A stretch of 64,000 nucleotides of DNA, taken from the NCBI GenBank assembly GCA_963801985.1, contig CAWDGV010000015.1:1-64000 (forward strand), in the 5' to 3' direction. Origin of the DNA: JABDQZ01 sp963801985. GTDB lineage: Bacteria; Pseudomonadota; Gammaproteobacteria; Chromatiales; Chromatiaceae. The first letter of the stretch is position 1, and every line of letters begins with the position of its first letter. The notes beneath the pieces are model-generated. The model searched no databases. It was not told the origin of the DNA and saw nothing but the letters and a program-made list of their open reading frames with translations. Made by a program: the position numbers and the translations under genes. Of this stretch, positions 28,010 through 36,274 are shown piece after piece.

Positions 28010-28759
28010 CTAGCCGTCCAGTGCCTGCATGATTTCGTCAGAAATATCGGCATTACTGTAGACTTCCTGTACATCATCAAGGTCTTCCAGCGTATCAATC
28101 ATACGCATCAGCTTTTCAGCATCATCCTGGTTAAGCTCGGCACTGGTTGAAGCGGTAAAAGTAACTTCTGCATTATCAGGCTCAAGACCGGCAGCCACAA
28201 TAGAATCTTTCACGTCACTCATCATTTCCGGCTCGGTAACCACGTCGATCGAGCTATCATCATTGTTAATCACATCGTCAGCGCCTGCTTCCAGGGCCGC
28301 TTCCATAACTGCATCTTCATCACAACCCGGCGCAAAGCTGATGACACCCTGCTTGGTAAACAGGTAGGCGACCGAACCATCCGTACCCAGGTTACCACCA
28401 TGCTTGGTAAAAGCATGACGCACCTCGGATGCCGTTCGATTCCGGTTATCCGTCATACAGTCAACAATTACTGCGGTACCACCAGGACCATAGCCCTCGT
28501 AACGCAGTTCTTCATAGTCTTCACCTTCAGCACCACCGGCACCACGCTTGACCGCACGATCAATAGTGTCGTTTGGCATGTTGGACGCCTTGGCCTTATC
28601 AATCGCCAGGCGCAGACGGGGATTGGAATCCAGCTCACCCCCGCCTTCTTTGGCGGCAACCGTGACTTCCCGAATCAGTTTACTCCAGATTTTTCCGCGT
28701 TTTTTATCGTTGGCAGCCTTTTTATGCTTGATATTGGCCCACTTACTATGCCCTGCCAT
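28010..28759 (-). CDS. yebC: YebC/PmpR family regulatory protein
   Basis: A 249-residue acidic protein starting MAGHSKWANIKHKKAANDKKRGKIW, the family hallmark, with RLRLAIDKAKASNMPNDTI and the middle-domain GPGGTAVIVDC. Members act as transcription regulators and some promote translation through difficult sequences. It occupies the usual position just ahead of ruvC. Confidence 0.95.
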   Translation of the reverse strand: MAGHSKWANIKHKKAANDKKRGKIWSKLIREVTVAAKEGGGELDSNPRLRLAIDKAKASNMPNDTIDRAVKRGAGGAEGEDYEELRYEGYGPGGTAVIVDCMTDNRNRTASEVRHAFTKHGGNLGTDGSVAYLFTKQGVISFAPGCDEDAVMEAALEAGADDVINNDDSSIDVVTEPEMMSDVKDSIVAAGLEPDNAEVTFTASTSAELNQDDAEKLMRMIDTLEDLDDVQEVYSNADISDEIMQALDG

Positions 28760-28913
28760 GAAATACCTCTATAAAAGAAAAAGTTTTATCCAAAAATAAT
28801 TCTTCAAATTCTAACATCACGGATTGCAGACCAACAGCTCCCTGATGAGCCTGATCCATTGTGCTAATATCCCCGGCTTCCAGGCTCACCAGGACAACAC
28901 GCTTAACCCCATC

Positions 28914-30281
28914 ATGTCAGACCAGCTGCTTTCACTGCAAAATTCGCTCGAAACTGCCAGGCTGCCCGTGCTTGATTCGACATTGGAACGGTTTGCTATG
29001 TTGCAGAACAAAGCAACCACCACCAACCAGCACCTGGCTGAAATCATACGCGCTGACCCTGGATACACACTGGCCTTGTTTCGTACCGTAAACCAGCCCA
29101 TTGCTTCAGATCGAGACCCGGTTCAGACCATTGAACACGCCATTTCCATGCTTGGGGTTGCCAGGGTCGTCGAAATCGGCCAGCAACTTGTGCCTTTCTC
29201 AGCACTGCCAGAAAAGGCACAAACGGCGTTGAAAAAAATCTACAGTCAATCCATGCATGCCGCACAGTATTTCCAGGCCCTGGCTATACAGACCGGATTG
29301 CCCCGTATCCCGGAACATGCCAACACAGTCAGAATGATGCCACTCGCTGAAGTCTCGTTATGGACCAACAACAGCGATACTTTACTGTCTCATCAACCTG
29401 AGCCCAAAGTGACCCTGGTTGGCGAACATCAACTGGCGCTGGACCAGGACATACGCACGCTGGGGCAGTCTCTGGCAGGCGCCTGGTCACTGCCCGCGGA
29501 ATTGCATCAGGCATTATCCGGAGACTTTGGCGACAACAGTATTCCAGTTGCGATGACGCTGGCATACCAGCTTGCCATTGCAACTGAAGCCGACTGGCAC
29601 AGCAAACAGACAAAGCAATTATTGGAAATCTGGAGTGCGATTACTGAAACACCTGTCGAACGCGTCAGCAATACTATTCACCAGCTGGCTGCTGAAACAG
29701 CCCGCCAGCTGCAGGGGCTTGAGCTACCACAAGCGGCATTTTTCCTGTTTTTCCCGAAAAGCGGAAAAAAAGCAGCCCGTCCGTCCCAGGCAAATACCCA
29801 ACAGCAAGTCAGGAAGCCGGAAAAAAAACAACCAGCCCAGACCAACCCATTACAGGCAGCGCTCACCGGCCAGATGAAAAACATGCAACAGCAGGCCGGT
29901 GTGCAGCGTGTATTGTTTGCTATGCTGACGCCCGATAAAAAACAGCTGAAAGTTCGCTTTGTGCTTGGCGGCAGCAAGCAGGACAGCATGCGTCAGTTCA
30001 AGGCGGATATGAGCCAGCGCAACCTGTTCAGCCTGCTGATGGAAAAGCTCCAGGGCATTCATTTAACCGCTGAAAATCAACAAAAATACCTGCCCCTGAT
30101 TCCCGCCAGCGAACGCAACAGCCTGCAAACGGATAACCTGTTTGCCATGTCGCTGTTTGTAAAGAACAAGCCGGTTGGACTTTTTATTGCTGACCGGTCA
30201 GAAAACCCGCTGAACGCCAGCCAGTATAAAAACTTCAAACAGCTGTGTCACAATGCAGCCAAAGCCCTTGAATCCCTGTAA
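28914..30281 (+). CDS. HDOD-domain protein with a C-terminal unknown domain
   Basis: A protein of about 455 residues. The N-terminal 200 residues read as an HDOD domain (LPVLDSTLERFAMLQNK..., EIIRADPGYTLALFRTVN, TIEHAISMLGVARVVEIG), a catalytically inactive relative of HD phosphohydrolases found in signalling proteins. A Lys/Gln/Pro-rich linker (about 290-325) leads to a 140-residue C-terminal domain that could be GAF-like (LFAMSLFVKNKPVGLFIADRSE). ATG 28914 (MSDQLLSLQ) is chosen; the frame is open 90 bases further upstream, but the extra residues look non-coding. It is read divergently from yebC and lies just upstream of the TauD gene. Confidence 0.7.
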   Translation: MSDQLLSLQNSLETARLPVLDSTLERFAMLQNKATTTNQHLAEIIRADPGYTLALFRTVNQPIASDRDPVQTIEHAISMLGVARVVEIGQQLVPFSALPEKAQTALKKIYSQSMHAAQYFQALAIQTGLPRIPEHANTVRMMPLAEVSLWTNNSDTLLSHQPEPKVTLVGEHQLALDQDIRTLGQSLAGAWSLPAELHQALSGDFGDNSIPVAMTLAYQLAIATEADWHSKQTKQLLEIWSAITETPVERVSNTIHQLAAETARQLQGLELPQAAFFLFFPKSGKKAARPSQANTQQQVRKPEKKQPAQTNPLQAALTGQMKNMQQQAGVQRVLFAMLTPDKKQLKVRFVLGGSKQDSMRQFKADMSQRNLFSLLMEKLQGIHLTAENQQKYLPLIPASERNSLQTDNLFAMSLFVKNKPVGLFIADRSENPLNASQYKNFKQLCHNAAKALESL

Positions 30282-30297
30282 CGCCCGGAACACTGTC

Positions 30298-31188
30298 ATG
30301 CAAAATATTCCTTCTGATTCCCCTTTTTCACTCCACAGTGACACCGCCTACCAGCGCTGGCGCGAGCAAAAACTGGCCGGTCACCCGGAATCAATTGAAG
30401 ACATTGTGGTAACTGTGGCAGACCCTTTTCATTTAACCGCCGATGAAACAGACGCACTGCGCGACCTGATCAAACGATGCAACATGGCGATCTACAGTAT
30501 TCAGCAATTACCGGATAATCCGGCCGATAAATCCATTTTGTACAATATAGGGAAACATTTTGGCCTCGAGAATCTGGATCAAAATCTTTACGCAGATGAA
30601 GACGCGATCAGCAGCCTGACCATTACCGAGAACAAGGGACGCAAAGGTTATATTCCTTATACCAACCGGCCCATAGCCTGGCACACCGACGGCTATTACA
30701 ACACCGGATCAAAACAGATCCGCGCCATGCTGCTGCATTGTGTACGCCCGGCCAAAGAAGGTGGCAGCAACCAGCTGCTGGATCATGAGGTTGCTTACCT
30801 GCTACTGCGTGACCTGAATCCGGCTTACATCGAGGCCCTGATGCGTGACAATGCCATGGGCATCCCTGCCAATACCAATGAAGGCCAGAACATAAGACCA
30901 GCCGTAACCGGCCCGGTTTTTTCCCTCGACCAGCAAAACAACCTGCACATGCGTTACACCGCCCGCACGCGCAGCATTGAATGGCTGGATGATCCACTGG
31001 TACTGGAAGCGCGCGATGCTTTGCAGGAGATATTGAAGAATCCAGGCCCTTATCATTTCGAGGGGACCCTGCAGGCTGGCCAGGGCCTGTTATGCAATAA
31101 CACCCTGCACACCCGCAGCGGCTTTGAAGAGAACAGTGACCGTTTACTGTATCGCGCCCGTTATTTTGACCGGATCGCCGAAACCTGA
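30298..31188 (+). CDS. TauD/TfdA-family Fe(II)/2-oxoglutarate dioxygenase
   Basis: About 296 residues with the facial-triad motif IAWHTDGYYN (His-x-Asp) and a distal His in NNTLHTRSGF, followed by the 2-oxoglutarate-binding arginine in RLLYRARYFD. This is the TauD/gamma-butyrobetaine hydroxylase fold. Start taken at ATG 30298; an upstream in-frame ATG overlaps the HDOD gene. The substrate is not evident. The next gene encodes DUF971, which in eukaryotic gamma-butyrobetaine hydroxylase is fused to this same kind of catalytic domain, so the two may act together. Confidence 0.8.
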   Translation: MQNIPSDSPFSLHSDTAYQRWREQKLAGHPESIEDIVVTVADPFHLTADETDALRDLIKRCNMAIYSIQQLPDNPADKSILYNIGKHFGLENLDQNLYADEDAISSLTITENKGRKGYIPYTNRPIAWHTDGYYNTGSKQIRAMLLHCVRPAKEGGSNQLLDHEVAYLLLRDLNPAYIEALMRDNAMGIPANTNEGQNIRPAVTGPVFSLDQQNNLHMRYTARTRSIEWLDDPLVLEARDALQEILKNPGPYHFEGTLQAGQGLLCNNTLHTRSGFEENSDRLLYRARYFDRIAET

Positions 31189-31256
31189 TTTCTGTATGTT
31201 TATAAGTTACCTGCAAATAAGGTAAAATCATCTGCCTTAACAGCAGGACCAGTTTC

Positions 31257-31910
31257 ATGAATGACACAACGGAACATCCCGTACCAACGGAAATCAACCT
31301 ACACAGCAAATCACACATCCTGGTGCTTGCCTTTTCTGACGGCAAACGCTTTGAATTACCTTGCGAATATCTCAGGGTTTACTCCAAAGCGGCCGAACGG
31401 CAAATGCTGGATAAAGCTGAAACCGGTAAAGAGAATGTCAATATCCTGGAAATAGAACCCCAGGGCAGTTATGCCATCAAGCTGGTATTTGACGATGGCC
31501 ATGACACGGGAATCTACTCCTGGGAAACCCTGTATGACCTGGGAATCAACCAGGAAAAATACTGGCAGGAGTATCTCGATAAACTCACCGCAATGGGTTA
31601 CGAGCGTGGCGCTGAACAGGCAGCTGACAGCCGCAAGGGAAAAATCACCCTGATGTATTTTGCCTACCTGGCCAGATACCTGAGGCGCGAATCGGAAACT
31701 ATTGATTTGCCAGCCTCTGTAACAACAGTGGACACCCTGCTTGAATGGCTGCGCAAATTCAAACGCGAGAACGGTTATTTACTGGCCAACGACAATGTAA
31801 CAGTCACTGTCAACAAGCAGTTCGCAGAACCCTTCACCCGTATTGAAGTTAATGATGAAGTCGGTATCGTACCGGTCAGCCCGACACCGCCGCCTCCACC
31901 TAAAGACTGA
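31257..31910 (+). CDS. DUF971 protein fused to a MoaD/ThiS-like domain
   Basis: 217 residues in two parts. Residues about 10-115 form a DUF971 domain (gamma-butyrobetaine hydroxylase N-terminal-like; LAFSDGKRFELPCEYLRVYSKAA, LVFDDGHDTGIYSWETLYDLG). Residues about 125-210 resemble the MoaD/ThiS ubiquitin-like fold (KITLMYFAYLARYLRRESETIDL, VTVNKQFAEPFTRIEVNDEVGIVP) but end in a Pro-rich tail PTPPPPPKD instead of Gly-Gly, so it cannot act as a sulfur carrier in the usual way. AGGA precedes ATG 31257. Its 3' end overlaps convergent nudB by 11 bases. Confidence 0.75.
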   Translation: MNDTTEHPVPTEINLHSKSHILVLAFSDGKRFELPCEYLRVYSKAAERQMLDKAETGKENVNILEIEPQGSYAIKLVFDDGHDTGIYSWETLYDLGINQEKYWQEYLDKLTAMGYERGAEQAADSRKGKITLMYFAYLARYLRRESETIDLPASVTTVDTLLEWLRKFKRENGYLLANDNVTVTVNKQFAEPFTRIEVNDEVGIVPVSPTPPPPPKD

Positions 31911-32274
31911 TACTCCCGGACAATATCCGAATGGCATCCCGGTTAGTCCGGGATGATGCCCGTGCAATTGCCCGGGTCGCATCCATCCAGCGGTATTGAC
32001 GGTGCTCGGAACGTTGTAACTGGACAGTACGGCGTGATGGCAAAGGCAAGGCAAACCAGTGTTCGCGGTTAAAATACGCGTTGGGCGCATAAAGTTTGCG
32101 CCACGGATGAATGATTGGAAATTGTTCCAGGTGCTGCAGATCCTGCAAGACTGAACCAGTCCGCAGGCCAGTTTCTTCAAACAACTCGCGTTCGGCTGCT
32201 TGCCGTGCTGTTTCTTTCCATTCCAGGCTGCCGGTTACCGACTGCCAGAAACCAGGTGGATGAGTACGCTCCAT
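31900..32274 (-). CDS. nudB: Dihydroneopterin triphosphate diphosphatase, N terminus uncertain
   Basis: A Nudix hydrolase with GSLEWKETARQAAERELFEETGL (the Nudix box REx2EE form) and FWQSVTGS, close to NudB of folate synthesis. The homologous frame continues about 18 codons upstream of ATG 32274 (YKRPESVLVVVYTLQGEFLL), as in E. coli NudB, but there it meets no ATG, GTG or TTG. The nearest ATG (32353) is one base out of frame, beside a CACCACGAAG repeat element at 32367-32439. So either an indel or the repeat has damaged the start, or translation begins at 32274 with a shortened first strand. The order aspS-nudB is the usual one. Confidence 0.75.
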   Translation of the reverse strand: MERTHPPGFWQSVTGSLEWKETARQAAERELFEETGLRTGSVLQDLQHLEQFPIIHPWRKLYAPNAYFNREHWFALPLPSRRTVQLQRSEHRQYRWMDATRAIARASSRTNRDAIRILSGSISL

Positions 32275-32366
32275 CAGCAGAAACTCGCCCTGCAGCGTAT
32301 AGACAACAACAAGAACCGATTCGGGGCGTTTATAGATAGAATTAGCTTTATGCTGAAATCATTTTT

Positions 32367-32439
32367 CACCACGAAGAACACAAAGCCCACAAAGATAGTT
32401 AGCTTAATAAGCTTAGCGTTCTTCGTGTCCTTTGTGGTG
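32367..32439. repeat. Short 73-bp element with CACCAC..GTGGTG terminal repeats
   Basis: Left arm CACCACGAAGAACAC, right arm GTGTCCTTTGTGGTG (the exact inverse of CACCACAAAGGACAC), with a small AT palindrome (AGCTTAATAAGCT) in the centre. It lies between the aspS stop (7 bases away) and the damaged nudB start. It is the smallest two-armed copy in the window. Confidence 0.7.
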
Positions 32440-32445
32440 CAGAGA

Positions 32446-34236
32446 TCAATCTGGTTTTTTCTCTTCTGTCTGCGGCAACCTGACTTTTATCGACAGATCA
32501 CGTAACTGGCCGGCAGACACTTCGGAAGGCGCATCAGTCAGCAGACAGGCAGCTGTCTGCGTTTTTGGAAATGCCATGACGTCGCGGATTGAATCAGCTC
32601 CAGCCATTAACATGATCAGGCGATCAAGACCAAAAGCCAGGCCGCCATGTGGAGGACAGCCATATTTCAAAGCCGTCAGCAGGAAGCCAAACTTGGCCTT
32701 GGCCTCTTCCTCGTCAATACCCAGCAGGTGCAGTACTTTCTGCTGAATATCTTCCTGGTGAATACGAATCGAACCACCACCGACTTCAGTACCATTCAAG
32801 ACCATGTCATAGGCCCTGGACAAACAGTTACCGGGATCAGAATCCAGCAGCTCAACATGATCAACCATGGGTGCGGTAAACGGATGGTGCAACGCGTTCC
32901 AGCGATTGCTTGTGTCATCCCACTCGAACATCGGGAAGTCAATAATCCAAACCGGTTTCCACTCATGTTCCATCAGGCCACGATCATGTCCCAGCTTGAC
33001 GCGCAAAGCGCCCAAAGCCTCGTTGACAATGCTTGCCTTGTCCGCACCAAAGAAAATAAGGTCACCAGTTTCAGCACCGGTGCGTTGCATTATCTCATCG
33101 ACTGCCTCATCCGGCAGGAATTTCAGAATTGGCGACTGCAGACCATCCCTGCCCTGTGACAAATCATTGACCTTGATATAGGCCAGGCCACGCGCACCAT
33201 AAATACCAACATACTTGGTGTAATCATCAATTTCCTTGCGCGTCAGTTCAGTCCCCCTGGGAAGGCGCAATGCGGCAACACGGCCATTAGGATCGTTGGC
33301 CGGACCGGAGAAAACCTTGAACTCCACATCCTTGAGCAGGTCGTCAACATCTGTCAGTTCCAGGGGACAACGCAGGTCCGGACGATCACTGCCAAAACGC
33401 TTGATAGCTTCAGCATAGGTCATGGTCGGGAAAGGATTCGGCAAATCGATGTTCATGACATTTTTGAAAATCTGGCGAATCATCTCTTCATTGGTACCCA
33501 TGACATCGGATTCATCAATGAATGACATCTCCAGGTCGAGCTGGGTAAATTCAGGCTGGCGGTCAGCGCGCAAATCCTCATCCCGGAAACAGCGCACAAT
33601 CTGGTAGTAGCGATCCATGCCTGACATCATCAGCAATTGTTTAAACAGCTGGGGAGACTGCGGCAATGCAAAAAACTTGCCTGCATGGGTACGGCTGGGT
33701 ACCAGGTAATCGCGTGCACCTTCCGGAGTTGCGCGGGTCAGCATGGGGGTTTCAATATCCAGGAAGCCTTTGCTTTCGAGAAACTCACGCATGGCATGAG
33801 TTACCTTGGCACGTAACTGGATACGTTCCTGCATCACGGGTTTACGCAAGTCGATATAACGGTAACGCAGGCGCAGCTCTTCATGCGTATCATCATCATC
33901 CAGCTGGATTGGAGGTGTATCAGCCCGGTTGAGGATCTCCAGTTCTTTGCCAAGCAACTCGATTTGCCCGGTGGACAAGGCATCGTTGGTCGTACCTTCC
34001 GGACGCAACCTGACCAGGCCCTTGATTCTCAATACAAATTCAGTACGAACCTCTTCAGCAGTGGCAAAAACATCCGCCAGGTCCGGATCAAAAACACATT
34101 GAATCAGACCATTGCGATCACGCAGATCGATAAAGATCACTCCACCATGATCCCGACGACGGTTAACCCAACCGCATACCTCAACTTCCTGGTCCACGTG
34201 AGAAGCATTGACATCACCACAATAATGACTGCGCAT
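32446..34236 (-). CDS. aspS: Aspartyl-tRNA synthetase
   Basis: A 596-residue class II synthetase. The N-terminal OB anticodon domain (VCGWVNRRRDHGGVIFIDLRDRNG) is followed by the catalytic core with motif 2 (RCFRDEDLRADRQPEFTQLDLEMSF), the bacterial insertion domain, and motif 3 (GGLAFGLDRLIMLM). The length is standard for bacterial AspRS. Whether it is discriminating or also charges tRNA-Asn cannot be told here; no gatCAB is in the window. It is followed by the repeat element and nudB. Confidence 0.97.
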   Translation of the reverse strand: MRSHYCGDVNASHVDQEVEVCGWVNRRRDHGGVIFIDLRDRNGLIQCVFDPDLADVFATAEEVRTEFVLRIKGLVRLRPEGTTNDALSTGQIELLGKELEILNRADTPPIQLDDDDTHEELRLRYRYIDLRKPVMQERIQLRAKVTHAMREFLESKGFLDIETPMLTRATPEGARDYLVPSRTHAGKFFALPQSPQLFKQLLMMSGMDRYYQIVRCFRDEDLRADRQPEFTQLDLEMSFIDESDVMGTNEEMIRQIFKNVMNIDLPNPFPTMTYAEAIKRFGSDRPDLRCPLELTDVDDLLKDVEFKVFSGPANDPNGRVAALRLPRGTELTRKEIDDYTKYVGIYGARGLAYIKVNDLSQGRDGLQSPILKFLPDEAVDEIMQRTGAETGDLIFFGADKASIVNEALGALRVKLGHDRGLMEHEWKPVWIIDFPMFEWDDTSNRWNALHHPFTAPMVDHVELLDSDPGNCLSRAYDMVLNGTEVGGGSIRIHQEDIQQKVLHLLGIDEEEAKAKFGFLLTALKYGCPPHGGLAFGLDRLIMLMAGADSIRDVMAFPKTQTAACLLTDAPSEVSAGQLRDLSIKVRLPQTEEKKPD

Positions 34237-34265
34237 GAAACTATCCTGTACTAAAAATCAAAAAA

Positions 34266-34289
34266 GCCGTGCCCGAAAAGACACGGCTA
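34266..34289 (-). terminator. Terminator after fmdB
   Basis: AGCCGTG pairs with CACGGCT around a 10-base loop, with an A run (34261-34266) that becomes a U run on the minus strand. It lies between fmdB and aspS, leaving only about 25 bases for an aspS promoter, so aspS may depend partly on read-through or start within the hairpin. Confidence 0.65.
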
Positions 34290-34314
34290 CTCTATTAGGT
34301 TTAATTAAAAAAAC

Positions 34315-34572
34315 TTAATCTGAACAAGAAGAACAACCACCAGCTCCACAGCCGCCAGTTGAGCCGGAATCAGCAATATTTTTCTTGGAACCGCTTTTGA
34401 AATCGGTTTCGTACCAACCTGAACCTTTCAGACGGAAACCGGCTGCAGAAATCTGTTTTTTTAATGCTTCCTCACCACAACCTGGACAGGTTGGCTTAGG
34501 CGTTTCAGACATTTTATGCATGATTTCTGTTTCATGACCACAGGAGTCACAACGGTATTCATAAATTGGCAT
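34315..34572 (-). CDS. FmdB-family zinc ribbon protein
   Basis: 85 residues from the start MPIYEYRCDSCGHETEIMHKM (ATG 34572; an upstream in-frame ATG would add four residues). Two CxxC pairs (CDSCG, CPGCG) form a zinc ribbon. The tail is Gly/Cys-rich (GGCGAGGCSSCSD). The family is a putative regulatory protein of unknown mechanism and often precedes aspS in gammaproteobacteria, as it does here. Confidence 0.88.
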   Translation of the reverse strand: MPIYEYRCDSCGHETEIMHKMSETPKPTCPGCGEEALKKQISAAGFRLKGSGWYETDFKSGSKKNIADSGSTGGCGAGGCSSCSD

Positions 34573-34679
34573 TTTCCACCTCAAAACCGGTCTTCAACCG
34601 GATTCACCATTAAATTGCCGCAGATTTTAACACAACCTCGGCTCAGATGAAGAGATGAAGATATCTTTGTTAAAGAATA

Positions 34680-35297
34680 TCAATCAGTTGAATTTTCACG
34701 GGCCGCACGGCGCTCACGCAGCATATCGCCCTGCTTTCTGATGACATGCTTGATCAGCATATCGCGGTCTTCATCACGCAAATGGGTAAAGTCGATTCTG
34801 ACCTGGTTTGAGTAATCCGCATCGCTTTGCATGCTGTCATTACCGACCACTTCACCATAGGTCAAGATGCCGGTGCAGGAAGGCAACAGCATCAATTTAA
34901 GCTCAACACGCGTGCCCTCGGCAAGAATTTCATTCGTATGGAAAGCTATACCACTGGCACTCAGGTTGACTGCAGCAGACTTGTTTTCATCTGCACTGAC
35001 CTCTTCGAGCATGATGGCCTTGCCAATCAGGTCAATTTTTTTGTCCAGCGCCTTCAAATAGGTTGCTACATCAGGGTCGCCAATTTCAATTTTCCGGAAA
35101 GTAGCCGCCATCTCGGCGGTAATCGCAGACAGGCTGGACATCAGCATGAACTGTTCAATCATGCCTTTTTCAAGCAACTCGGCTTTCTCGGCCAACTCCA
35201 CCTCATCAATGACACGGTATGTCAGGTGAACAAGGTCCTCAATGCGGAAAAAACGTCTGCGTTCATCTTCCAGCGAAACCTGTGTGTCATTTGTCAT
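34680..35297 (-). CDS. PilZ-domain cyclic-di-GMP receptor
   Basis: 205 residues. The N-terminal ERRRFFRIEDLVHLTYRV contains an RxxxR-like motif, followed by a helical stretch (about 30-100) and the beta part with NLSASGIAFHTNEIL, matching the (D/N)xSxxG element. PilZ proteins bind cyclic di-GMP. Here the gene lies 23 bases downstream of motB, so it may tune the motor, as YcgR does. The internal helical insertion between the two PilZ motifs is long, suggesting a PilZ-like variant. Confidence 0.78.
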   Translation of the reverse strand: MTNDTQVSLEDERRRFFRIEDLVHLTYRVIDEVELAEKAELLEKGMIEQFMLMSSLSAITAEMAATFRKIEIGDPDVATYLKALDKKIDLIGKAIMLEEVSADENKSAAVNLSASGIAFHTNEILAEGTRVELKLMLLPSCTGILTYGEVVGNDSMQSDADYSNQVRIDFTHLRDEDRDMLIKHVIRKQGDMLRERRAARENSTD

Positions 35298-35320
35298 CTC
35301 ATTTACCCTGCCCTGTTTAC

Positions 35321-36268
35321 TTATTGTGGCGGAATTTCCGTATCAATAACCGATTCTGTCGATTCCAGGTCCTGCGCCTCACCCTTGATAACAATCAGTT
35401 CCACCCGCCGATTCTTGGCCCGGCTCTCCGCCGAATCATTATCCACCAATGGCTGGGTATCCGCATGACCTTCTACCAGCACCCTTTCTTCATCAATATT
35501 CGGATTTCTCAGCATGGCATGCAATACCGTTACGGCACGCGCGGAAGATAATTCCCAGTTGGAACGGAAACGCCCCGTCCTGATCGGAATATTGTCAGAG
35601 TGTCCGGCAACGATAATTTTGCCACTTTTATCCTGCAACACTGCGGTGATTTTATCCATTACCTCGAAAAATTCCGGATCCAGGCTGGCACTGCCTGACT
35701 TGAACGAGCCTTTTTCCTGGATACGGATGATAACCTTGGTACCTTCCCTCTCCACGGTAACCTGGCCAGCGTCAATCTCCTGGTCCAGCGCTGCCCGCAA
35801 TTCCTCAACCTGCTGCTGCGCTTCCGCTTCCAGCTGCTGTTGCAATTGCTGCTCCAGCTGTTCTTTTTCGAGCTCCAGCCGCTCTTTTTCAAGTTGTTCC
35901 GGTGTCATACCGCCCTTGTCGTCCTGTTCACCGGTAGACTTGGGATCTTTCATTTCCAGGTGTTCTTTCTGGGTTTCCGTGGTCTGCTGCTTGACCTGCT
36001 CCACTATCGATTCTTCAGCAATAGTCGGACTGAATTCACGCTTGATGACGCTGACACCCATGACAATTTCCGCTGCGGGAATTTCCCGCTGCACACCAAA
36101 GGCGTCTTTCATGGATTCAGCCATTTTCTTGAACTTGACCGCATCAATGGTGGCAAAAGACAGCAATAATACGAAAAAGCACATTAACAGCGACATCAGG
36201 TCAGCAAAAGTCGCCAGCCAGGCCGGTAGGCCTTTGGTACATTTAGGACATTCTTCCGCGGCAGCCAT
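35321..36268 (-). CDS. motB: Flagellar stator protein MotB/PomB
   Basis: 315 residues: a membrane helix with the ion-binding aspartate (TFADLMSLLMCFFVLLLSFATID), a Gln/Glu-rich helical linker (about 120-165), and an OmpA-like peptidoglycan-binding domain (IIVAGHSDNIPI...VLVEGHADTQPL...NRRVELIV). The N-terminal CPKCTKGLPAWLATFADLM resembles PomB and MotB of marine gammaproteobacteria; ion specificity is not decided. It lies six bases after motA. Confidence 0.92.
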   Translation of the reverse strand: MAAAEECPKCTKGLPAWLATFADLMSLLMCFFVLLLSFATIDAVKFKKMAESMKDAFGVQREIPAAEIVMGVSVIKREFSPTIAEESIVEQVKQQTTETQKEHLEMKDPKSTGEQDDKGGMTPEQLEKERLELEKEQLEQQLQQQLEAEAQQQVEELRAALDQEIDAGQVTVEREGTKVIIRIQEKGSFKSGSASLDPEFFEVMDKITAVLQDKSGKIIVAGHSDNIPIRTGRFRSNWELSSARAVTVLHAMLRNPNIDEERVLVEGHADTQPLVDNDSAESRAKNRRVELIVIKGEAQDLESTESVIDTEIPPQ

Positions 36269-36274
36269 GACCTG

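Noticed and set aside
30623..31345. 240-codon minus-strand frame
   Set aside because: Antisense to the TauD gene with its HxD motif; Cys/Gly/Arg-rich translation typical of a shadow frame.
32647..33159. 170-codon plus-strand frame
   Set aside because: Antisense to aspS, a clear full-length synthetase.
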